Shown: positions 1-10,940, counted from the first letter of the stretch. The stretch is DNA of 64,000 nt from Patella vulgata (GCF_932274485.2 NC_065879.2:92003459-92067458); one strand, 5' to 3'. Made by a program: numbers and translations. The notes: generated by a model from the letters alone, not told the origin.

Positions 1-1484
1 TATACCATAGCACTGAAACAGCTCTCATACGCGTACACAATGACATCAACTTATCTGTAGATCAGAGTGAATGTGTTCTACTTGTACTACTGGACTTATC
101 AGCAGCTTTCGACACTGTTGACCATCTTATACTCCTAAATCGACTACATAATGTGTTTGGAATCAAAGAAAATGCTCTTGAACTTATTACTTCGTATCTA
201 ACAAACCGAGATCAAACAGTTATAGTTGGTGATCACGCTTCACCCAAAAACATTCTTTCTTGTGGCGTTCCGCAAGGATCAGTTCTGGGACCGATACTGT
301 TTAGTCTTTATACTTCACCTCTTGGAGACATAGTACGTAAACATGGGCTGTGTTTTCAATTATACGCTGACGATACTCAGATTTATCTATCATTCAAACC
401 CTCTGTTGACAATCATCTAATTTTTTCAAAGTCAAAACTGGAACAGTGCATAGATGACATTAAAAATTGGATGACTTCAAACTTTTTTAAATTAAACGAT
501 GACAAAACTGAATATCTACAAATTGGTTCTAAAAATGTGCTTAGTAAAGTTGACTCTGATCCTTCAATTCGTGTGTGTAAAACTGTTATATCCCCATCAC
601 TAACTGCAAGAAACAGAGGAGCCATCTTTGACTCACATTTTACAATGGAAAACCATGTTAATAATATTTGTAAGAATGGCTATTATAATCTGCGCAATAT
701 CAGCAGAATACGTAAATATTTATCTGTTGATGCTACTAGAACTTTAATTCAATCTCTTGTGATTTCACGTCTTGATTGTTTGAACTCCTTGTTAACTGGT
801 CTACCGGATAAGCTAATTTCAAAACTACAAAAACTGCAAAATTCCGCAGCACGTCTGGTTACTGGTGTGGGTTATCATGAGCACATAACTCCAATTCTTT
901 ACACCCTTCATTGGCTTCCTGTATCATTCAGAATTGATTTTAAAATATTGTTAATTACATACAAATGTCTCAATGGTTTTGCACCCCCATACTTATCTGA
1001 ATTGATACAAATCCGCACTTCGGTGAGAAACACAAGATCCTCTAGTGACGATTTACAGTTAGTACAACCTCGAGCCAGACTAGCATCCTATGGCGAGAGG
1101 GCCTTTTCGTTTTATGCACCGTTAATTTGGAATAAATTACCTTATCTTATTCGGAAATCACCTTCCATCATTACATTCAAATCGCACTTGAAAACTCATT
1201 TATTCAAACAGGCTTTTTACTGATTTTACACATTTGACTGTTTTATGGGTAGTTTTAAAAAATTTATGTCATTTTTACATTGTCTCTCTCTTCTTACTTT
1301 TTTATTTTTAGGAACTGTTTTTTTTAGGAACTTCTTTTTTATTATAAATTGAATTTTTAGGAACTTCTTTTTATTATAAATTGTATTTTACTTTGTTATT
1401 GTTAAGCGCATCTGAACACTTTGGTGAAAGATGCGGTATATAAATGTATTAAATAATAAATAATAATAATAATAATAAAAACTA
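1..1484 (+). mobile_element. 3' part of an L2/CR1-like LINE
   Basis: The left edge cuts through a non-LTR retrotransposon. The reverse transcriptase frame is open from base 3 to its stop at 1223. It is followed by about 260 bp of 3' UTR and an (AAT)n tail, the usual end of L2/CR1-type LINEs. The UTR carries a short internal duplication of an 'aggaactt' segment. The 5' part lies outside the window, so intactness of the whole element cannot be judged. Clade is inferred from motif style and tail only. Confidence 0.8.
3..1223 (+). CDS. LINE reverse transcriptase, C-terminal part
   Basis: This is the reverse transcriptase of the LINE, entering from the left edge in an open frame. It opens with LLLDLSAAFDTVDH (catalytic Asp block), then GVPQGSVLGPILFSLY, then the active site YADDTQIYL. 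It continues through the thumb and connection region to a C-terminus ending THLFKQAFY, typical of L2/CR1-type ORF2 proteins, which lack RNase H. No stop or frameshift interrupts the visible 400 or so codons, so this copy is fairly young. The first ATG at 153 is internal to the protein and is not a start. Confidence 0.85.
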   Translation, partial: YHSTETALIRVHNDINLSVDQSECVLLVLLDLSAAFDTVDHLILLNRLHNVFGIKENALELITSYLTNRDQTVIVGDHASPKNILSCGVPQGSVLGPILFSLYTSPLGDIVRKHGLCFQLYADDTQIYLSFKPSVDNHLIFSKSKLEQCIDDIKNWMTSNFFKLNDDKTEYLQIGSKNVLSKVDSDPSIRVCKTVISPSLTARNRGAIFDSHFTMENHVNNICKNGYYNLRNISRIRKYLSVDATRTLIQSLVISRLDCLNSLLTGLPDKLISKLQKLQNSAARLVTGVGYHEHITPILYTLHWLPVSFRIDFKILLITYKCLNGFAPPYLSELIQIRTSVRNTRSSSDDLQLVQPRARLASYGERAFSFYAPLIWNKLPYLIRKSPSIITFKSHLKTHLFKQAFY

Positions 1485-1627
1485 AAAGCCGTAACTGGAC
1501 AATAGGTCAATTTATGTTAGTGGAACATTAACCTGTCTAGTATTTGTATATATTTTTTTCTTTTGATACATTTATATTTATTTTTTGTTTATGTAAATAT
1601 TTGTGATTTTTAAAATTTCAATTGTGG

Positions 1628-1960
1628 CTAATAAAAATATGTTGTTCTTACTTTTCTCTTGGGTGTTGGTTGGATTTGGGCCGTCTTTCGTTTGGCTGTA
1701 GGTTTGTTTGGCGCTACCACTGTCGGGGTCTTCGGAGGCTGTAGTTTTGTCTTCTTTTCTTTTTCCAAAGCTAACCATTCCCCACTGGATATGATCTCAG
1801 CCTCTTCAACCTGTTGGATGGTTCCCCACTGCACAAGACATCTCTTCCCTACCCGTATTCTACCCTCTGCAAATATTCGGGACCGGGTTACAACTTTAAA
1901 ATTCCCATCGTCAAAGGATGCCAGGTAGTGGCTTGGTTCTTTCGTTTGGTCGCGTAGCAT
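1628..1960 (-). CDS. Hypothetical 110-residue ORF, possible first exon
   Basis: An open frame of 110 codons starts at an ATG directly after an A-tract (read on the minus strand). Residues about 10-65 (YLASFDDG, then GKRCLVQWG, then AEIISSGEW) have the spacing of a small Tudor-like or BEN-associated N-terminal module. The rest is Lys/Pro/Thr-rich and basic, like a nuclear linker. Near its end the sequence AAAA|GTAAGA resembles a splice donor around 1651, so the annotated stop may be intronic and the true product longer. I do not recognise the gene. It could equally be a fragment left by retroposition, since a poly(A) tract abuts the start codon. Confidence 0.35.
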   Translation of the reverse strand: MLRDQTKEPSHYLASFDDGNFKVVTRSRIFAEGRIRVGKRCLVQWGTIQQVEEAEIISSGEWLALEKEKKTKLQPPKTPTVVAPNKPTAKRKTAQIQPTPKRKVRTTYFY

Positions 1961-2255
1961 TTTTTTTTTTTTTTTTTTTAGTAATTATATTTTATTGAAA
2001 TGAGAAATTATTTACAAACATGACATAAGTATACAGCACTATAAATAATAGCCATGTAGGTACGAGATATTTATTGTTAATTAATAGTCGTAGAAACAGT
2101 TCTGTAGGTACAAAAGATTTATTGTTCATTAGTAGTCATAGAAACAAACTAAAATTAGCAGACTGTCTGCTTGAAAATCTATTCTCAAAGTATGAAGTAG
2201 ATACCTCTCTAGTTGCAGAATGAGAAACAGCTCAATAAAATATATTATATATATA
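1961..2255 (-). repeat. Retroposed 3' UTR-like segment with poly(A)
   Basis: Read on the minus strand, this AT-rich stretch ends in AATAAA, about ten bases of spacer and a run of about 20 A. It contains two copies of a roughly 45-bp unit ('aacaataaat...cgtacctac'). That is the look of a retroposed mRNA end or SINE tail. No coding frame is evident. Confidence 0.4.
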
Positions 2256-2257
2256 TA

Positions 2258-2340
2258 GAGAGAGAAATGGGGTTTAACGTCCACTCTTACTCAACACGAA
2301 CTGGTAGGTCATTTCGGGACTAACATATGGTCGTAGAATA
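2258..2340 (-). mobile_element. SINE1 fragment, 3' end only
   Basis: The minus strand matches the last 80 bp of the tRNA-derived SINE seen whole at 34317-34583, including the shared 'gacgttaaaccccattt' and the (TC)n tail. The tRNA-like head is missing, a typical 5'-truncated copy. Confidence 0.7.
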
Positions 2341-3436
2341 AAGAGTAATGAACTGACCACGTTTAAGGGTGCCCTTATATCCACTTCTAAAAGAATTGAG
2401 CAGAGGAAGCCCTAATCAGATTTTACAAACAATTAATTAATCCTTTTGAATTTTGTTACTTTGCCGATTCATAAGTAATTGATGTTTACCGGCATGTTAT
2501 CTGGGAATTAATTGGTTATGAAAGTTGTGTAAACACTGTTCTCAGTATGTTGTTTTACCATGATGGCTATTTAACATTACTGTTTAATTGAGTATGAAAG
2601 TTGTTTTAACAATGTTCTCAATATGTTGTTTTATCATGTTGGCTCTCAGGTTTTTTTTAAATATTTATTTTAGGTGTGGGTGTATCTATTAATTTTGTAG
2701 TTTTTTGGGGATTGAATGGTTGGAAATAGGCATGTACATGTAAGCGTACGCGTACCATTTTTAATTACATGCATGACTTTTTTTTATTGATAATCCACCG
2801 AGTTCTTTGTAGAATTACAATAAAAACATAAGATAATGATATACATTTGCACATGCATATTTAAATATATGAAGATCATTGATTTCAATGTGAGATTTTC
2901 ATTCAACAGATCTGAAATTAAAAATTAGAATAAATGTTACTGGAAATGTTAAGCCCACATTTACAAATATTCCAATTTCTTATACCAGCACACGTGTGCT
3001 ATAAAAAAATCTTTTAATAGAATAAACACCTGGTATTTCAATGTCAGCAGGTTTGTGATTGAAACCACGGCTGTAAAACTGAGTGTACTCACTTTTCTTT
3101 ATTTTAATAGAATAAACACTTGTAATCAAACTGTCAAGTGTACTCACTTTTCTTTATTATTTGCCGACATACTAAAAAGGTAAATGGCTTCGTAGCACAT
3201 TGTTGTTTTAAAAACAAAATCCAAAACAACAACATAGTAACTGTATACAAACTACGTACATGTGTGTAAATGTATAAGGCATTAATGGACAGTCAAGCGG
3301 GCTTTAACTAAAGCTAATTCACGAATGTGCAGGTAACTATACGTTGATTTAAATGTACGTCTAAATGAATACAAATACATATTCATGTAACAATAAATGA
3401 ATGACATTAAATTGCGCCGTGGACACATTGAAATTT
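2341..3436. other. Non-coding AT-rich interval
   Basis: No gene is supported here. Two short imperfect direct duplications are visible: 'atgaaagttgt...tgttctcaatatgttg' around 2517-2645, and 'gtgtactcacttttcttta' around 3080-3160. Confidence 0.5.
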
Positions 3437-3545
3437 CTTCGGCGTTTTAACGAATCCGCGGGGGTCGGTGGTTTAACAAATCCGCTGTGGTCGGTGGTTT
3501 AACAAATCCGCTGTGGTCGGCGGTTTACTCAAATTCGCGTAGGAA
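3437..3545 (+). repeat. GC-richer 26-bp tandem repeat
   Basis: About three to four units of a 26-bp sequence (core 'ggtttaacaaatccgctgtg') sit just upstream of the decayed zinc-finger gene. They are more GC-rich than their surroundings. Function unknown. Confidence 0.6.
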
Positions 3546-3689
3546 ATTTAGAGTGGGGTCTGAGCGGATTAATACGATGTGGTCCGCGATTTTTCATTTC
3601 CGCCTAGGTCGGACCAAGGACTAATTTTATACTTCCGCAAGACCTGTACTGTACATACAGTAGTAAGCTACATAGACATATATGAATTC

Positions 3690-4620
3690 ATACTGGAGAA
3701 AAAAAACCTTTTAAATGTGATGTTTGTAGTAAATCATTCACCATTCACTAACAGTAGTACTCTACAGAGACATTTCAGAATTCATACTAGAGAAAAAAAC
3801 CTTTACATGTGTTGTTTGTCGAAAATCATTTACATGCAGTAGTACTCTACAGAGACATATCAGAATTCATAGTAAAGAAAAACCCTTTACATGTGATGTT
3901 TGTAGTAAATCATTCACACATAAAAGTGGCTTAGAGAAGAAACATGAGAGTTCATACCAGAGGGAAACCTTATAAATGTGATGTTTGTAATACATCATTT
4001 TCTGACAGCTGTACTCTCCAGAAATGAAATGAAATGGAGTTTAACGTCCTACTGTTCTGCTCCTAACCTGGGCTAATGAAGACGGGCCTACGCCATACAG
4101 TGTGCAATGAGGGAAATTTTGCCCGGACAGCGGCACTACGGCCTACTCTTATATCGAATTCCAACTGCCAAGGGATCTTTTACGTGCACGCCAATGTGTA
4201 CACGGGACCTCGGTTTTTCGTCCCATCCGAACGACTAGACAGCTTTCCTTGTCAGCCCCTTCGTCCTGCATCACTGACAAGGGAGAACCACGCCGGAAAA
4301 TCTGGATGAACTTTCTCGGCCAATGCAGGGATCGAACACCCGACCTCCAGGCTAGCGAGCTAGCGTCTTACCCACTTAGCCACGTGATCCCCACTCTCCA
4401 GAAACACAGATGGATTCATATTGATGTTTGTAGTAAACATTTCGTAATAGTAGTACCCTACAAACACACATGTGGAACCCTACAAACACACATGTGGAAC
4501 CCTACAAACACACATAAGAACTCATACTGGTAAAAAAACCTTTTAAATGTGATGTTTGTAGTAAATCATTCCCAAAGGAGTAGTTTGCTGAAAAGGCACA
4601 TAAAAATGCTTAAGTGTTTT
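3690..4620 (+). pseudogene. C2H2 zinc-finger pseudogene (ZF cluster member)
   Basis: All three frames hold pieces of zinc-finger modules closely like those of the intact neighbours: CDVCSKSFT cores, STLQRH helices and RIHTGEK linkers. Several frame changes break the reading frame. A 371-bp SINE (4022-4392) lies inside one finger, flanked by a 9-bp duplication 'actctccag'. A 20-bp piece around 'ccctacaaacacacatgtgg' is repeated three times at 4447-4505. No acidic repeat block is seen upstream. Sequence at about 5640-5770 matches the 3' UTR of the other genes, displaced by a LINE fragment. It is a dead member of the family that includes ZF1-ZF5. Confidence 0.85.
4022..4392 (-). mobile_element. 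SINE2, full length, with target duplication
   Basis: A 371-bp tRNA-derived SINE in minus orientation. Its head has an A box (TGGCTAAGTGG) and a B box (GTTCGATCCC). The middle, around 'gatcttttacgtgcacgcc', is strongly conserved among copies and resembles a conserved-core SINE domain. The 3' end is 'ggacgttaaaccccatttc' plus (TCATT)n. The 9-bp repeat 'actctccag' at 4013-4021 and 4393-4401 is its target site duplication. It disrupts the zinc-finger pseudogene. Confidence 0.9.
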
Positions 4621-4679
4621 TTAGAGCATTAGTAACAGCGAAAAAATAAAGTATTGTTAGAGCATATTAAGTAAGCACT

Positions 4680-5640
4680 TGACACAGTTTTGAATAGAAT
4701 AAAATTAGTGCAAAAAAATGCTGCATGTCTCATATCCCCCGTTTGCTGGAAAAGGGCCAATATTGTCCCTATCTACAGAAAAGGTGATATTCACAACTGT
4801 TCCAACTACAGACCTATCTCATTGCTAAGCTCTCTGGGTAAGGTCTTTGAATCACTTCTTCGGAAACATATCCATAACTTCATTTTAAATGAAATGAAAT
4901 GAAATGGGATTTAACGTCCTATTGTTCTGCTCCTAACCTGGGCTAATGAAGACGGGCCTACGCCATACAGTGTGCTATGAGGGAACTTTTGCCCGGACAG
5001 CGGCACTACGGCCTACTCTTATATCGAATTCCAACTGCCAAGGGATCTTTTACGTGCACGCCAATGTGTACACGGGTCCTCGGTTTTTCGTCCCATCCGA
5101 ACGACTAGACAGCTGTCCTTGTCAGGTCCCCTGTACTGCACCACTGACAAGGGCCTTCTACTCAAAATCCAATCAATAGGTACGTGTATGAGAGGGAAAA
5201 CTTACAAACTTATTGTTAGTTACTTACAAAATCGCTCTCAGAAAGTCGTCTTATAAAATAAATGTTCATTAAGTAAATGTTACTCCTGGAGTTCCCTGAG
5301 GCTCTATTTTAGGCCCTCTCCTTTTCCTGGTTTATCAGATAAGTTACAGAAACTCCATAGGCTTCCAGTACGAGTGATGGTTCAATTTAAAGCTCTTGTG
5401 AATGTGTTTAAATCCATTTATTCTGACACCGCACCCAGTTATTTAAAAGAACTCCATTGGTGAATATACTAAGATGTGGAATGATCTTCCAAAAATCCTT
5501 TGTGAGTCCTCTTCCATCCAAAACTTTAAAAAAAATGGTTTTGAAGTGTTTTTTTAGTGAATGTGCTCAGAAACACTCATGTGTAATGAAACAATATATA
5601 AATTGAACAACAACAATAATAATAACAAAATAAAATTATG
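4680..5640 (+). mobile_element. Decayed L2/CR1-like LINE fragment
   Basis: Broken reverse transcriptase pieces appear in order: IVPIYRKGD, NYRPISLLSSLGKVFE, SYLQNRSQKVV, a VTPGVP-type motif near 5280, KLHRLPVRVMVQFK, and SYLKEL near the end, then an (AAC/AAT)n tail. Stops and frame changes are numerous. A SINE2 copy (4886-5152) interrupts it. It lies between the zinc-finger pseudogene and that pseudogene's former 3' UTR. Confidence 0.8.
4886..5152 (-). mobile_element. SINE2, 5'-truncated copy in LINE remains
   Basis: Minus-orientation SINE2 with the conserved core and the (TCATT)n tail but no tRNA-like head. LINE reverse transcriptase sequence resumes on its right side. A clear target duplication was not identified. 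Confidence 0.85.
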
Positions 5641-5773
5641 GTATAAATAATAAAAATAAAACTTTTACAAAATCTCAAGTTTTATAATTGTATGTATGTA
5701 GTTTGACTTGGACTGTCTGTGGTAAAGTTAATAATATGAATGTCTATGCTGTAGCCATCTGTATAGTAGTTAA

Positions 5774-7718
5774 GAGTGTATCCGCGAGAAGACCATGCAA
5801 AAATCGCAAAAAGTGCTAAGATGGGGGGGGGTCGGAAGTTTTTGATCAAACTTATGGTATGACACCCCCTTGGGGCAAGAGGTAACATGCTGAAGTGGTT
5901 ACAGTCTGATGTCGCTATAAAGGACTGTACAGGAATTATTCATTTTAGGGGTAAAATTGCGGTTTTCACATGTGTATTTATCACCTTTTTAAAGCACAGA
6001 CTGCATTCTATGGTGGAATAGCAACCTTCTAATTTTGAACCTGTCTGATACAGCGGGTGGTCAACTTTACCCCAGCACTAATTTGAAAAAAAAAATCAGT
6101 ACATACTAATTTTGTGTGGACTTGTTTTAGGGTACCATATTCACATTGTCCTTATAGTGCAGAAAAAGATACACTGTAACTTTTTCTTTCATGGTCGCAA
6201 GTAGAATTTCTTTGGATGGTTTTGAAGTGCTAAGCACATAGTATCCATAGGTGTAAAAAAAATGACCGGAATGCAACATACTTAAAATATACAGCTTATT
6301 GAAAAGTGCTAAAAAAAAGCTTTTGTGATACATTTTTTTGCGAATTTAATTGGAGAAATAAAATTTTTGACTTTTATACGTTTTCATCATATCCATAGCC
6401 ATTATTTGTACCATGTTGTACTCTATATAAGTGTGTATTTGTATTTATTGTATATTTGGTATTGTCGTATTGTCCCTTTAACATATTTGTCTCTTTAAGA
6501 TTTCATTTTCAAACAAGTACCGAAAATGGCTACAAAATGTTTAATTTCAGAGCATGTTTCCACTATTCATTTTGGGACACATCCACTGATTTCTACAATA
6601 CAGAAATGTGGAAGCTTAAATATTAACGGCAACGAAGCCTAATTGCGTCGAAGTGGGTGACATTGAACAGTGTAGTATGGTAGCTACAGCTCTCGGGCAC
6701 CGTCAGCTGCACCTTCAGGGCCGGATTTAGAATAAGAGAGGCCCTAGGCAAACCCCCTGAACAGGGCCCACGACATGGACCTTGGGGCCCTGGGACAAGC
6801 AACTCGGTGAGAGGGTGGGTCGGGGGAAGTCATGCGGTTGGTGGTTCGAATCTCACTTTTAGGTGAATTTTTTCATTTTCGTTGGATTATTTTATTTAAA
6901 ATAATGTCTATTTGAGAGTAATAGATATGTTTGTTAAGATTGAGCACGTCGAAACTCCAATGGAAGGTCGTAGACAACTGCAGAAGTCAATTCCCGTTGA
7001 CGCCAGATGAGCCATGAACGATTACAGGCCTTTGAAAGTATTTTTTTTGAAGATATTTTTATAAAACAGATACTAATGTATTTTAGGGCTGGTAGTAAAC
7101 ACCATATGAATGAAAAGGAAAATAAATTGTTAGGTTTTTTTTATCTACTACGGTTAATTATCTCCAAAATAGGGAAATTACAGGTTAATTTCATGGGTTA
7201 TTGTTTCCTTTACCTAGTTTTCGTCAAGTCGATTCCGGTCATTTTTATTTTATGTATCAAATGTTGGGAGGTTGCTTGTTCACGTGAGCATAAATTTTTT
7301 AAACCCACCCCATGAAAGAAGTAGCTATTGGGCGTCAAACTTTGGGTGACGAAAAATGGGGAATTTAGACAGGCTTTGATATCCAGTCCGTATACAGATC
7401 TCGTTCGCCAGAATCGTCTGAAGTTAATATTGTGGTAACAGCACTGAGTCATCGATAAACTGTGTGAGTTTGGTCTTTCTGCTACGTATAGTAAAGGTGT
7501 AAGGACTTGCCAAAGTTGGCATTTGAGAAAAGACAGATTTTGGCAATTTCACCATATGAAAAATGTTTTTTACAATTTTCTCATACAGGAATTGAAAGAT
7601 TTATCTAATATTGCACATTTATGTGTTTTGGGACTATCCCAACTTATAAACCAAATTTGGTCAAAATCTGTGATTGAAGCCTTAGCACCTTCTGCATGGT
7701 TTTCTCGCGGACACGCTC
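5774..7718. mobile_element. 1.95-kb non-autonomous TTAA element
   Basis: The two ends form an inverted repeat: GAGTGTATCCGCGAGAAGAC on the left, and its near-complement ending 'ctcgcggacacgctc' on the right. Both are flanked by TTAA (5770-5773 and 7719-7722). The flanks join into sequence seen uninterrupted downstream of the zinc-finger genes ('gtatagtagTTAAtatgata'). No transposase is recognisable inside. TTAA target choice suggests piggyBac-type or Kolobok-type mobilisation, by inference. An internal stretch near 6718 resembles an hAT-type end. Confidence 0.65.
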
Positions 7719-7904
7719 TTAATATGATACAATATTATATGATACATACTGTAGTCATCTGTATAGTAGTTAATATGATACAATATTATATGATACATGC
7801 TGTCGGCATATGTATAGTATGCACATGTATCAGGAATAAATATGCAAAGTTCCAAGAAGATACATTCAGATTTCCAGCATGTAGACCAAAAAAACCCCAT
7901 AAAA

Positions 7905-8270
7905 TTTGGGCGTGGCTCTGCTCTTGGTGTTCGGGACCAAAATCAATAGTTGCTGTTCTTAGGGTATAAGGAATACATATGTCAAGTTCCAAGATGATCC
8001 ATTCAACATGTATCGATAGACTCAAGAATTCGTCATGGCTCTGTCCCAGGCGGTCAGACATGCTTAAAAACAAATAATACAGCCCTGTCCCTGTGCCCAA
8101 AACAATAGGGATCATCTTTAGGGCCTAAGGAATAAGTATGCAAAGTTTCAAGACGATGTAGAAAATACACAGACATGAGCTTAAAATAACCGTTGTATTT
8201 ACCACGACGATTTACCAAATCGATTATGAATGTGATCTTGCAAAATAAATCTAACTCTGCAGACATAATG
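7905..8270 (+). repeat. Repeat C block upstream of ZF1
   Basis: Two to three degenerate units of about 155 bp with the core 'ggtataaggaataagtatgc', then 'aagtttcaagacgat' and 'gtggctctgtccc'. The same family lies directly upstream of the ZF2, ZF3 and ZF4 promoters, so it travelled with them in duplication. It is not coding. Confidence 0.75.
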
Positions 8271-8329
8271 AGTTCCTTCAGATAAAAATATAACTACTTT
8301 CTTTCATGTGCAGACGGGAATGTCATTAC

Positions 8330-8621
8330 TTTCCGTCATGTGTGCACGAAATGATTATGCTGTCAAGATTGTAACATTATGAGTTACTCGTGTTGGATAG
8401 ACCCACAACCTATTTCATTATATAACTATCTTAAAATTGTTCCGGAAATGAACATGGGATAGTGAAAAGAGTCGGTTTTCTTTGAGCGATCTCACTTCAC
8501 GCGATATACGCCGTCTGAAAAGGGCCTGTTTACCACACGAGTAGTGTTTTATTGATACATTATATCAATTTCTATTATCTATAAAGCTCAGATGTAAACA
8601 TCAACAATTAATGAAAACATG
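8330..8621 (+). promoter_or_regulatory. ZF1 promoter block and ATG-only first exon
   Basis: This block is conserved upstream of all four large zinc-finger genes. It contains CCGGAAAT at 8442-8449 (an ETS-type core) and 'gcgatctcacttcacgcgatata', and ends 'aacatcaacaattaatgaaaac' followed by ATG at 8619-8621. A consensus donor GTGAGT begins at the next base. Joining ATG in phase 0 to the acceptor at 10941 gives Met-Glu-Thr-Asn-Asp. The - strand paralogues repeat the same ATG|GTGAGT junction, with the upstream ATG there closed by a stop, which supports this start. The transcription start itself cannot be placed. Confidence 0.6.
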
Positions 8622-9338
8622 GTGAGTTGATTTTTTGGATCCAAACTTACATGTGTCAGTGTCAGCAGTAGGGGTTTCAGGTCAAAGTTTTAAATGGCAG
8701 AAATTTTTTTTAAAAATATTTTGTAACAATATGCATTAAATGATACCCAAAATATTTTATTTCATCAAAATATTCTAATTACTGTCTGAACCGTTGTAAA
8801 TTTTAAACAGATTTCTTTGATTGTGAACAAACCACTAAAGTAAAATCGGGGTTTATCTATGCCACTTAGATAGGGTTTAGGCCCGCCGGTTTCACCCACC
8901 TAGCATGTGATGGCCAGAGTAAGGGTTGAGGGGTTACAATAGACAGACAGACAGGTAACTATACACTAAGCAGCCACTAAACTAATAGCTACATGCAACA
9001 GATAAGCACATGCACTTCAGCCATAGATAGATATATAAATAAAGTGTCTACTCACTATACAAATCCAAATATAAATAAACCCTTTAACCACAAATCCAAT
9101 AATAATCTTTGACAAGCTGTCTTGATCCACGTTATTAGCAATCCAAATATCTATGATCACACAGTTTAAACACACAAAGTAATCTCCTTGACTTCTTGGT
9201 AGCATCTAATGGCGAGTGAGAACCAACGCAGGACTTTATATAAAAAAAAACGCGCACGTGCATAAACTAATAAACGTCACAGATGGCTGGTCCATTCTGG
9301 CACAAGGGGAACCAGCTAACGTCTACAACACTACTGCA
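8622..9338. other. ZF1 intron 1, proximal part
   Basis: AT-rich sequence between the first-exon donor and an inserted repeat. No gene is seen. Confidence 0.4.
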
Positions 9339-10323
9339 TAATTGTTATTAAAAACTTGCCTATGTGTTTGAAATCACCTCCGGTTGAAGAAAATCCACTG
9401 CACAATTAAATAACCCAACCAAAACAAAAGTTCTCTCTTGAAAAGCCAATGTTTTTGTTTGTATTTTCGACAGTGTCCATCACAACATGTCACGTGATGA
9501 GCTAAACCATTATAATATGTTGAAGGGGGTACAGGTTGACAAATTTTGACAATCATGTGTCAAAATGAAACCAGGAATTTACAAAATAATTGTGTTACCG
9601 ATCACGCACGATTATAAAATTCTAAACAGTTTTTGCGCACCGGAAATAATATTCAGAGAGAAATAGAAAGACATGGAACTATCTGCCGATAATTAAACCG
9701 ATGTGCGGTATGATTAATTGTTGATAATAATTTTTGGTATTTATATAAAAAAAATAACGTTATATACCTATTCAATGATTCAATGGCCTCGGCTATTAAT
9801 TTTGCCGAGGCAAATGTAATATACATCGGCATTTACCTCAGCTACAGCAGATTGCTGAGGTTTATTGACAGGATTGCTTAAGTTCATCAGGGAATATTAA
9901 AAATATTCAAGGGTGAGATTCAAGGTCAGTAAAACAAATGTAGTTCAAAAGAGATAATCCCACTGAACTCTCTAACCAAATAATTTATTTTTATAAGGCA
10001 GAAACAAAATACCGGACTACAGGCGTATTTGTGTTTGTAAACGCCCAAACTAATTACTGGGTCTGAGCAATAGCTTATTCATACACAAAATTTGAATTGT
10101 TGTAAAAGAGCCAAACACCGTTACGATAGACAATCCTTGCTTTGACCCCCTTATACGAAATGATCTATCCCGATAAGTGACGTAATTAGCTTCCATTTTG
10201 GTATATCTCGGTGTCAAAGTTTGTGATGAGTTCAATTTTACAAGAGAGAACTTTTTTATTCGCTGGGATATATAGTTGTACAATAATGGATTTTATATAA
10301 CCGGAGTTTATAATAACCAAAGT
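9339..10323. mobile_element. Repeat E, inverted-repeat element in ZF1 intron
   Basis: About 985 bp with imperfect inverted ends of around 80-100 bp, including 'ctccggtt', 'aaaatcc' and 'aagttctctcttg' on both sides. A second copy in opposite orientation lies at 22722-23560, also inside a zinc-finger intron (ZF2). No transposase is visible, so I infer a non-autonomous DNA element. Confidence 0.6.
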
Positions 10324-10679
10324 AGAGTAGTTTGTTCATAATCGAAGAAATCTGTTTATAATTTACCACGGTTCAGGCTGTAGATCCAAAGTTATGGAAT
10401 TTTAAAATCTGAGATCGACGTCAATAATGTGATCAAAATTCTCTATAACAGTCAATGCATGCCATGGTACCAAAATAAGTGCTTTTCAGTCATATCTGAG
10501 TGACGTCTTAAGCAGTATTTTCCCTTCAGAATTGCTAGTATCAATTTTAAAACTTAAATCCGCACGTTATAGTCAGCTAAGATTGATTTAAATCATAATA
10601 ATTTGCATGATAATATGTGAAATATTTATAATCTGAATGATATCACAAAAAAGTAGGCTATATTTAGTTGAAATTTAGT

Positions 10680-10940
10680 AACTTTATATATTATAGGAAA
10701 TTAAAGATGTTATAACTTCTATGTATCACAGGAAGCAAATGATGTTAAAAATTTATATATCACAGGAAGCTAATAATGTTATTACATTTATATATTACAG
10801 GAAGCTAATGGTGTTATAACTTTTATATATCACAGGAAGCTAATCGTGTCATAACTTTTATATATTACAGGAAACTAATGATGTTATAACATTTATATAT
10901 TACAGGAAGCTAATCCTGTCATAACTTTTATATATTACAG
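10680..10940 (+). repeat. Tandem array of 3' splice sites, ZF1
   Basis: Seven to eight units of 35 bp, each reading roughly 'gttataacttttatatattacag' followed by 'gaaactaatgat'. Each unit has a branch-site-like TTATAAC, an AG acceptor and the first exon bases. Only the last acceptor (AG at 10939-10940) leads into the open frame. Earlier ones meet a stop within two units because 35 is not divisible by three. Confidence 0.75.

Noticed and set aside
6718-6800. hAT-like terminus 'cagggccggatttag'
   Set aside because: Only one end is seen and no matching complement was found; it is mentioned within the larger element.
7523-7969. 148-codon ORF
   Set aside because: Spans the end of the TTAA element and repeat C, with no family resemblance; both halves are repetitive DNA.
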